Assembly: GCA_900763685.1 (NCBI GenBank)
Contig: CAAFLF010000014.1
Span: forward strand, 1 to 8,713
DNA: 8,713 nt
Direction of reading: 5' to 3'
From: an uncultured Oscillospiraceae bacterium
GTDB taxonomy: Bacteria; Bacillota; Clostridia; Oscillospirales; Oscillospiraceae
Shown here: piece after piece, positions 1 through 4,235 of the stretch
How the letters are laid out: the number at the start of each line of letters is the position of its first letter
How positions within the stretch are numbered: the stretch's first letter is position 1
Made by a program: the position numbers and the translations under genes
Notes under the pieces: generated by a model
Database searches by the model: none
What the model saw: the letters and a program-made list of their open reading frames with translations, nothing else
What the model was told of the DNA's origin: nothing

Positions 1-2
1 GA

Positions 3-212
3 AACCCCGAAAAATGTGCGTTGCTGCTCTTTATCAAACGATTCAAGTCCTTTGATGAGATTCAAAGAATTGGAAAGGCGCGCTTCCTGGCATCCTATGA
101 CGTCTTGGCGAAAAAGGCTTCAGAACGCAGTGCGTCCAGCAAGGGACTTAGTATCTACGAACTCGCTGTTGACAGCATTACCACCCGCGGCGAAGGCCCT
201 TACATTTGGCTC
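3..212 (+). pseudogene. Remnant of an IS110-like transposase (truncated)
   Basis: An open frame enters from the left edge of the window and reads NPEKCALLLFIKRFKSFDEI, followed by a basic helical stretch (KARFLASYDVLAKKASERSA) and then LSIYELAVDSI and a GPYIWLSQIV segment. The style, a run of Leu followed by a K/R-F-x-S/T-x-D/E-x-I stretch and an Ala/Ser-rich helix, resembles the region after the DEDD catalytic domain of IS110-family transposases. Past about position 212 the frame loses any resemblance and simply runs on open as an antisense shadow of the next gene, so no natural C-terminus is present. The stretch is visibly less GC-rich than the genes to the right. I read it as a broken insertion-sequence remnant whose 5' part lies outside the window. 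The family assignment is from memory of the family pattern and is tentative; the right-hand end is approximate. Confidence 0.4.
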
Positions 213-260
213 TCACAAATAGTACGCCCTTTTTTCTGTGCAACTTCCAGAAAAAAGTTC

Positions 261-289
261 TTGACAAACATTAGCAAGATTTGTAGGTC
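261..289 (+). promoter_or_regulatory. Possible plus-strand promoter (perfect -35, poor -10)
   Basis: TTGACA at 261-266 is a perfect -35 hexamer. Seventeen bases further on lies TAGGTC (284-289), a poor -10 match. If active, it would drive a short transcript of about 100 bases into the stem-loops at 331-404, with no convincing reading frame in it. It could equally be a leftover of the insertion-sequence fragment. Low confidence because of the weak -10. Confidence 0.2.
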
Positions 290-330
290 TGTTTTATTCC
301 ATGTTAGCACAAAGCGAGATAGAGTACAAG

Positions 331-370
331 AACAGCCACAGCGATTCACCGCTGTGGCTGTTGCCTGTTT
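331..370. terminator. Long perfect stem-loop, likely bidirectional terminator
   Basis: AACAGCCACAGCG (331-343) pairs perfectly over 13 base pairs with CGCTGTGGCTGTT (350-362) around a six-base loop, ATTCAC. On the plus strand it is followed by GCCTGTTTT; on the minus strand the tail reads CTTGT after TT. Neither U-tract is ideal, but the stem is strong. It lies 48 bases past the stop codon of the minus-strand DUF1275 gene and so is the best candidate terminator for that gene, while also blocking readthrough from the left. Confidence 0.6.
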
Positions 371-377
371 TACGACC

Positions 378-404
378 ACCTGCCTTTTTGGGGCGGGTCT
401 TTTT
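378..404 (+). terminator. Intrinsic terminator, plus strand
   Basis: ACCTGCC (378-384) pairs with GGCGGGT (392-398) through seven pairs, one of them a T-G wobble, around a TTTTTGG loop. It is followed by CTTTTT (399-404). The stem plus T-run fits a rho-independent terminator reading rightwards. It stops transcription coming from the insertion-sequence fragment before it enters the minus-strand gene as antisense. Confidence 0.55.
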
Positions 405-410
405 GCAGGC

Positions 411-1187
411 TTACCGCTTTTTTCCGGAGAGGTCCTCCCGGAGTTCCCGGCCCAGCTCCTGCCGGATGGCGGCACTGTCCCGGTGGATCTCAGAGAGCTC
501 CCTCTGGATGACGGGGTCCTCCTCCAGGTCCTCCCGGATGAACATCAGGAGGAAGCTCACCGCCAGCAGGACGCAGGAGAACCAGATGGCCCTGGCGCCC
601 CACCATCCCAGGCTCAGGCTCCCCAGGCCGGCGCCCAGGGCGAAGAGCAGGATGACGCCGAAGTAGCGCCCGGCCTTCCGCCGGGACTCCGGGCTCTTGG
701 TCCGGCCCCAGGCGCAGAGGGACTCCACGCCGCTGCGGAGGTTGCCGATGCACATGGTGCTGGCGAAGGCGTAGCCATCCACCTTGCGGAAGGCCTGGAC
801 CTGCATGGCGCAGGCGAAGGACACCAGGGCGTTGGCCAGAAGGTCGGAGGGCAGGAAGCCCACCAAGAAGAGCAGGGCGATCTCCCCCAGCACCACCAGC
901 TGCCGCCAGTGGAGCGTCCGGCCCCGGAAGTGCCAGCGGACCAGCTCCGCCGTCAGGATGCCCAGGGAGAAGGCCAGCAGCGGGATGAGGTAGTGTCCGG
1001 CCCCCCGGAGATCCCCCTCGAAGAGGCGGACGCTGAGGAGGACGATGTTGCCGGTCTGGGCGTTGGCGAAGACCCCGCCCCGGAAGAGGTAGGTATAGGC
1101 GTCCTGCAGGCCGCCGGAGAGGGAGAGGAAGATCACGGTATAGAAAGATTCGGACATCTGCCCGTGGTTGGGATGCTTGAGCGCCAT
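411..1187 (-). CDS. DUF1275 (YoaK-family) integral membrane protein
   Basis: This 258-residue protein starts with ATG at 1187, preceded by GGGAGGTG six bases upstream, and stops with TAA at 411-413. It carries the family signature near its N-terminus: SGGLQDAYTYLFRGGVFANA (about residues 24-43) followed by QTGNIVLL. About six hydrophobic segments follow, at roughly 15-32, 64-85, 93-112, 117-130, 175-190 and 200-217. DUF1275/YoaK proteins are bacterial inner-membrane proteins of unproven function, proposed to be transporters. After the last helix comes an extra, highly charged tail of about 40 residues (REDLEEDPVIQREL onward to SGKKR), rich in Glu and Arg and probably helical in the cytoplasm; family members are commonly nearer 220-230 residues. 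It sits 110 bases downstream of the LysR gene on the same strand, so joint transcription or control by that regulator is plausible. The family call is firm; the substrate is unknown. Confidence 0.85.
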   Translation of the reverse strand: MALKHPNHGQMSESFYTVIFLSLSGGLQDAYTYLFRGGVFANAQTGNIVLLSVRLFEGDLRGAGHYLIPLLAFSLGILTAELVRWHFRGRTLHWRQLVVLGEIALLFLVGFLPSDLLANALVSFACAMQVQAFRKVDGYAFASTMCIGNLRSGVESLCAWGRTKSPESRRKAGRYFGVILLFALGAGLGSLSLGWWGARAIWFSCVLLAVSFLLMFIREDLEEDPVIQRELSEIHRDSAAIRQELGRELREDLSGKKR

Positions 1188-1198
1188 AAGGCACCTCC

Positions 1199-1212
1199 CG
1201 AAATCGTTTTCT
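1199..1212 (-). promoter_or_regulatory. Possible cre (CcpA) operator in the DUF1275 leader
   Basis: Read on the minus strand this is AGAAAACGATTTCG, close to the catabolite-responsive element consensus TGWAARCGYTTWC of Firmicutes, with two mismatches in 13 positions. It lies between a possible -10 element and the ribosome-binding site of the DUF1275 gene, where CcpA binding would repress. It is a single unverified match and the core is short, so chance is possible. Confidence 0.3.
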
Positions 1213-1219
1213 CAGGCAC

Positions 1220-1228
1220 AGGATAGCA
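1220..1228 (-). promoter_or_regulatory. Possible extended -10 element for the DUF1275 gene
   Basis: On the minus strand the bases read TGCTATCCT, a TGN extension followed by a TATCCT -10 hexamer (hexamer at 1220-1225). No good -35 lies at the expected distance, which an extended -10 can tolerate. It would give the DUF1275 gene its own transcript independent of the LysR gene. Weak evidence. Confidence 0.25.
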
Positions 1229-1297
1229 CAGCTCCCGCCGGAAGGGAAGACTGGCTTCGCGATGGCCGCCATATCATTTTCAGATGGTCGCCGGCGC

Positions 1298-2209
1298 TCA
1301 TTCCAGGGGCGCCTGTCCTCCGGCGTCGGCGCAGAGGAGATCCTTCAGCGCCCGCATGGCCACGCTCTGGGGCCGGGAGCTGTCCTCAATGAGGCAGACG
1401 CTCCGCTCCGGGATGTACTGCCGCAGGGGAATGCGGCAGACATCCCCGGCGGCGATGGCCGGGGCGGCCATGGCCTCCGGGCAGAAGCCGATGCCCAGGC
1501 CGTAGCGTATCATGGGGAGGACCTGGTCCATGGTGGCGGCCTCCATGTCCACCCGGAAGGGCAGGTTGTTCCGGGTGAAGAGCTCCTGGTAGAAGTCATA
1601 GGTCCCGCTGCCGCTGCCGATGCAGATGAAGGACTGCCCAGCGAGGTCCCGAAGGCTCACAGGCACCCGGGCCAGCTCCTGGTGCTGCCGCCCGCAGACC
1701 AGGATCTCCCGGAAACGGAGCAGGGGTGTGGAGCGCAGGGGCTTGGGGGCCTGGAAGGGCGTGGTCACCACGGCGAAGTCCGCGTGCCCGCCCCGCAGGG
1801 CGGCGATGGCCTGGGGGGTGGAGTCGTTGGTGAGCCGCAGGCGCACGCCAGGATAGCGGTCGTGGAAGGCGGAGAGCTTCTCCAGCAGCGTCAGGTGCAG
1901 CGCCGCCTCGCTGACGCCCACAAAGAGAGTGCCGGACTCCAGGGAGCTGTCCCGCTGGATCTCCTCCTCCCCCAGGCGCAGCTGCTCATAGGCCGCGGCC
2001 ACCCGCTGGTAGAGCCGCTCGCCCTCCGGCGTCAGGGAGACGCCCCGGTGGGAGCGAACGAAGAGCTTGCAGCCCAGCTCCTGCTCCAGGTTGTTCATGC
2101 AGCGGGTGATGTTGGGCTGGTTATTCTCCAGCACGGTGGCCGCCCGGGTGAAGCTGCGGCACTGGGCCACATAGTAGAAAAGGCGGTAGTAGTCATAGGT
2201 GATGGCCAT
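1298..2209 (-). CDS. LysR-type transcriptional regulator
   Basis: A 303-residue protein, the normal length for the family. Residues 1-64 are a winged helix-turn-helix: Y-x-L-F-Y-Y-V-A followed by SFTRAATVLENNQPNITRCM, then NLEQELGCKLFVR and GVSLTPEGERL, matching the classic LysR pattern (AA..L..sQp.iTr.i..LE..LG..LF.R..rg..LT..G). Residues about 90-295 form the periplasmic-binding-protein-like effector domain, recognisable from GTLFVGVSEAAL, the ADFAVVTTPF block and YGLGIGFCPEA. The start is ATG at 2209 with GGAAAGGAG seven bases upstream; the stop is TGA at 1298-1300. It faces away from the ATP synthase operon across a shared 265-base control region and precedes the DUF1275 gene on its own strand. 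Its likely targets are itself, that gene, or both. The effector is unknown and no specific subfamily name is justified. Confidence 0.92.
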   Translation of the reverse strand: MAITYDYYRLFYYVAQCRSFTRAATVLENNQPNITRCMNNLEQELGCKLFVRSHRGVSLTPEGERLYQRVAAAYEQLRLGEEEIQRDSSLESGTLFVGVSEAALHLTLLEKLSAFHDRYPGVRLRLTNDSTPQAIAALRGGHADFAVVTTPFQAPKPLRSTPLLRFREILVCGRQHQELARVPVSLRDLAGQSFICIGSGSGTYDFYQELFTRNNLPFRVDMEAATMDQVLPMIRYGLGIGFCPEAMAAPAIAAGDVCRIPLRQYIPERSVCLIEDSSRPQSVAMRALKDLLCADAGGQAPLE

Positions 2210-2245
2210 GGGGACGCTCCTTTCCGGCGAGGGGGAAGAACGGTG

Positions 2246-2262
2246 TAAAGAAATGTTAAGAG
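2246..2262 (+). promoter_or_regulatory. Direct-repeat operator copy A (TAAAGA-N4-TTAAGA)
   Basis: TAAAGA and TTAAGA lie ten bases apart, one helical turn. The same arrangement occurs at 2332 and 2364. On the minus strand it reads CTTAACATTTCTTTACA, which resembles the direct-repeat boxes bound by OmpR/PhoB-family response regulators. It overlaps the -10 hexamer of the candidate LysR-gene promoter, a position that would favour repression. The repeat is seen directly; the binding protein is inferred. Confidence 0.45.
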
Positions 2263-2286
2263 TATCATATAAAAGTCATATTTCAA
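2259..2286 (-). promoter_or_regulatory. Candidate promoter for the LysR-type gene
   Basis: On the minus strand TTGAAA (2286-2281) is followed after 16 bases by TACTCT (2264-2259). The -35 is good and the -10 moderate. It would start transcription near 2252, about 40 bases before the LysR start codon. Copy A of the direct repeat covers its -10 element. Confidence 0.45.
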
Positions 2287-2303
2287 CGATACGAAAGATA
2301 CCT

Positions 2304-2332
2304 TTTACACCTGCCTTGTTTCACAGTATAAT
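2304..2332 (+). promoter_or_regulatory. Main promoter of the ATP synthase operon
   Basis: TTTACA (2304-2309) is separated by exactly 17 bases (2310-2326) from TATAAT (2327-2332). This is one mismatch from the full sigma-A consensus with an ideal spacer. Transcription should begin near 2339, giving an untranslated leader of about 135 bases before atpB. It is the only strong plus-strand promoter seen before the operon. Confidence 0.8.
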
Positions 2333-2401
2333 AAAGAATCGTTAAGAAATCAATCCCAAACCGTAAAGACAGATTAAGAAACGCTCCCGGGGCGTAAAGA
2401 A
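2332..2401 (+). promoter_or_regulatory. Direct-repeat operator copies B and C plus a half copy D
   Basis: Copy B is TAAAGAATCGTTAAGA (from 2332), copy C is TAAAGACAGATTAAGA (from 2364), and a lone TAAAGA with no partner sits at 2395-2400. Within each full copy the half-sites are ten bases apart. Copies B and C start 32 bases apart and C and D 31, so all lie on about the same face of the helix. Copy B begins on the last base of the -10 hexamer and spans the predicted start of transcription, so a protein bound there would be expected to block the operon promoter. The pattern suits an OmpR/PhoB-family response regulator and not a LysR protein, which binds inverted T-N11-A sites. Confidence 0.5.
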
Positions 2402-2411
2402 CCGCCGGGAG
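2384..2411 (+). other. Stem-loop in the operon leader
   Basis: CTCCCGG (2384-2390) pairs with CCGGGAG (2405-2411) around a 14-base loop that contains half-site D. A second small hairpin, TGGGA/TCCCA (2428-2432 with 2439-2443), follows. Neither is followed by a proper T-run, so neither is a terminator by itself; they may shape the leader RNA or be incidental in GC-rich DNA. Confidence 0.3.
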
Positions 2412-2460
2412 AGCCATTCTTTCCCGATGGGAGGGGCTTCCCAGCCTGCCGGGATGGAGA

Positions 2461-2468
2461 GAGAGGGG
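2461..2468 (+). promoter_or_regulatory. Ribosome-binding site that fixes the atpB start
   Basis: GAGAGGGG ends six bases before the ATG at 2475. In-frame ATGs at 2427 and 2454 lack a comparable site, and the extra residues they would add (rich in Gly, Pro and Glu) do not look like subunit a, so 2475 is preferred. Confidence 0.6.
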
Positions 2469-2474
2469 AATGCT

Positions 2475-3308
2475 ATGAGAAAAAGCAAACGGGGGCTGCT
2501 GGCCTGGCTGCTGCTGGTGGCGGCGCTGCTGGCAGGCTCCCTGCTGACGGGCCACGGCGGGAAGGAGGAGAGCATCCAGACCGCCATGCGAGACGCGGTG
2601 CTCCACGACGTGAACCGGGTGAACTTCTTCGGCAAGGCGGTGAACCCGGGCCTGATCTCCGCCTTTACCGTGACAGCCATCCTGCTGATCGCGGCGGCGC
2701 TGATCCGGATCCTCGTGATCCCGAGATTCCGCTATGTGCCCGGCAGGCTCCAGCTGGTGCTGGAGGAGATCGTGGGGCTCTTCGACCGGATGGCGAAGAC
2801 CTCATCCCCCCACCTGAACGGTTTCCTGGGGGCCTACATCTTTGCCGCCGGGGCGTACATCTTCGTGGGGACGCTCTTTGAGCTCTTCGGATTCCAGGCC
2901 ATCACCACGGCGGGGCACTCCATCACCCTGCCGGCCCCCCTCTCGGACGTCAACGCCGCCATCGCCCTGGGCTGCCTCTCCTACCTCGTCATCGTCTCCG
3001 GCGGCGTGGCCGGGAACGGCATCCGGGGCGTGGGCCTGGCGCTGAAGGAGTTCTCTTTGCCCATCTCCATGAGCTTCCGTCTCTTCGGCGCGCTGCTCAG
3101 CGGCCTTCTCGTGACGGAGCTGGTCTACTACTACCTCAACCTGAGCTTTGTCCTGCCGGTGGCGGTGGGTGTGCTCTTCACCCTGCTCCACGCCCTGATC
3201 CAAAGCTACGTTCTGACCATGCTGACGGTCCTCTTCTACGGCGAGGTCTCCGAGCCCGCGCCCAAGAAAGCGAAGAAGGCCAAAGCGACCAAGAAGGCCG
3301 CTGCCTGA
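2475..3308 (+). CDS. atpB: ATP synthase F0 subunit a
   Basis: Subunit a is the membrane stator that forms the two ion half-channels next to the c-ring. The 277-residue protein has the family core. The block FRLFGALLSG holds the essential arginine (R202, equivalent to E. coli aR210), with E215 a few residues on, and the last helix carries the conserved glutamine (Q243 in LIQSYVLTMLTVLFYGE). The motif LSDVNAAIALG (156-166) matches the usual P-x-x-D-x-N segment. Residue 206 is Ala where Asn is usual after RLFG. Hydrophobic segments lie at about 7-23, 58-82, 116-138, 162-180, 197-220 and 225-256. The first is followed by a polar stretch and looks like a signal peptide or extra membrane anchor. 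The C-terminus ends in an unusual Lys/Ala-rich tail (261-277) that would face the cytoplasm. It is first in the operon; no atpI-like gene precedes it. Confidence 0.95.
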   Translation: MRKSKRGLLAWLLLVAALLAGSLLTGHGGKEESIQTAMRDAVLHDVNRVNFFGKAVNPGLISAFTVTAILLIAAALIRILVIPRFRYVPGRLQLVLEEIVGLFDRMAKTSSPHLNGFLGAYIFAAGAYIFVGTLFELFGFQAITTAGHSITLPAPLSDVNAAIALGCLSYLVIVSGGVAGNGIRGVGLALKEFSLPISMSFRLFGALLSGLLVTELVYYYLNLSFVLPVAVGVLFTLLHALIQSYVLTMLTVLFYGEVSEPAPKKAKKAKATKKAAA

Positions 3309-3359
3309 GCCCCCCAGTACAGACCGAAAAAACGAAGAAAGAACGGAGGAATTTTTCCG

Positions 3360-3725
3360 ATGAAAACCCTGAAAAAACTGCTGATCCCCTTCCTGCTGGC
3401 CCTGCTGCTGGCGGCCGTCACCATCCCTGCCCTGGCGGCAAACGGCGACAGCGCCGCCCCGGAGACCGCCGTCACCGAGACCCAGACCCAGGAGAGCGGC
3501 GGCGCCAGCGCCAAGGCCATCGCCGCGGGCATCGCCATCGGTCTCGCCGCCGCCGGCGGCGCCATCGCCATGGGCATGGCCGTCAGCAAATCCGCGGAGG
3601 GCATCTCCCGGCAGCCGGAGGCGGAGGGCAAGATCCGCACGACGCTGATGCTGGGCCTGGTCTTCATCGAGACCGCCATCATCTACGCGCTGCTGGTGGT
3701 CATCCTCATCATCTTCGTCCTCTAA
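3360..3725 (+). CDS. atpE: ATP synthase F0 subunit c with signal peptide
   Basis: Subunit c builds the rotating ring that carries ions across the membrane. At 121 residues it is longer than the usual 70-90 because it begins with a clear signal peptide: KTLKK, a Leu-rich core and PALA, with likely cleavage after A26. A polar Thr/Gln/Glu linker (27-48) follows, then the hairpin. Helix 1 (about 49-78) has repeated Gly/Ala, the polar loop is RQPEA (84-88), and helix 2 holds the ion-binding carboxylate E104 in VFIETAIIY. T105 and Y109 match the Ser/Thr and Tyr of sodium-type sites, but the position of the sodium-type glutamine (I. tartaricus Q32) is M71. GGAGG at 3345-3349 lies ten bases before the ATG; it is partly self-complementary with TTCC/TCCG just before the start, which could fold over the site. 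The gap after atpB is 51 bases. Confidence 0.94.
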   Translation: MKTLKKLLIPFLLALLLAAVTIPALAANGDSAAPETAVTETQTQESGGASAKAIAAGIAIGLAAAGGAIAMGMAVSKSAEGISRQPEAEGKIRTTLMLGLVFIETAIIYALLVVILIIFVL

Positions 3726-3737
3726 GGAGGCTGGCCG

Positions 3738-4235
3738 ATGAATATCCCACTGAATATCGACTGGCAGCAGATCCTGCTGCATCTGCTGAACTTCGCCATC
3801 CTGGCGGGAGGGCTCTACCTCCTGCTCTATAAGCCCGTGAAGGCCTTCATGGCCAAGCGGGAGGGCTGGTACCAGCAGCAAGCCGACGCGGCGGAGAAGA
3901 CCCGCCAGGAGGCCGAGGCCCTGAAGGCCGCCGCCCAGGCCCAGGCGGATGCCGCGGCGGAGGAAGCCAAGGCCATCCGGGCCAAGGCCCGGCAGGACGC
4001 CCAGGAGGACGTCCGGCGGGTGAAGGAAGACGCCCAGGCCCAGGCGGAGAAGCTCCTCTCCGACGCCAGGGTCATAGCGGAGAACGACCGCAAGCGGGTC
4101 ATGGAGGAGACGGAGCACCAGGTGAAGGAGCTGGTCTCCGCCGCGGCGGAGAAGCTGGTGCTGTCCTCGGACGGCGCGGCGCTGGACCAGTTCCTGGAGC
4201 TGGCGGGGAAGGGGGAGGACGGGGATGCGTCCTGA
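3738..4235 (+). CDS. atpF: ATP synthase F0 subunit b
   Basis: Subunit b is the peripheral stalk, anchored in the membrane and reaching to the top of F1. The 165-residue protein has one N-terminal membrane helix (about 12-31, [20 protein letters not shown]) followed by the typical KPV junction. A long charged, Ala/Glu/Lys/Arg-rich helix of heptad character (about 38-135) comes next, then the usual C-terminal motif [11 protein letters not shown] (about 130-140). Length is normal and there is no extra domain, so the missing delta N-terminal domain is not hidden here. The ribosome-binding site AGGAGG (3725-3730) overlaps the atpE stop codon and sits seven bases before the ATG. The 3' end overlaps the start of atpA by 11 bases, which suggests coupled translation. 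Confidence 0.94.
   Translation: MNIPLNIDWQQILLHLLNFAILAGGLYLLLYKPVKAFMAKREGWYQQQADAAEKTRQEAEALKAAAQAQADAAAEEAKAIRAKARQDAQEDVRRVKEDAQAQAEKLLSDARVIAENDRKRVMEETEHQVKELVSAAAEKLVLSSDGAALDQFLELAGKGEDGDAS
4213..4219 (+). promoter_or_regulatory. Ribosome-binding site that fixes the atpA start inside atpF
   Basis: GGGAGGA ends five bases before the ATG at 4225. The next in-frame ATG (4237, after the atpF stop) is about 17 bases away from this site and has none of its own. The upstream start is therefore preferred; both keep the delta-like region whole. Confidence 0.65.

Noticed and set aside
21..1226. A 401-residue plus-strand open frame running through the DUF1275 gene
   Set aside because: Beyond the first 70 or so codons it is antisense to a well-supported membrane-protein gene. 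Its composition (Gly, Ala, Glu and Pro runs) is typical of shadows in GC-rich DNA.
1262..2248. A 328-residue plus-strand open frame opposite the LysR gene
   Set aside because: It is antisense to a gene with a clear helix-turn-helix and effector domain; composition is shadow-like.
2262..2292. Inverted GTATC/GATAC and ATAT-N7-ATAT as a LysR autoregulation site
   Set aside because: The two inverted repeats do not share a centre and are very short in AT-rich DNA; a T-N11-A site could not be placed with confidence.
2242..2311. Inverted GGTGTAAA / TTTACACC pair flanking the control region
   Set aside because: Eight matching bases 54 apart could be chance; the right half is simply the -35 hexamer and the left half part of repeat copy A.
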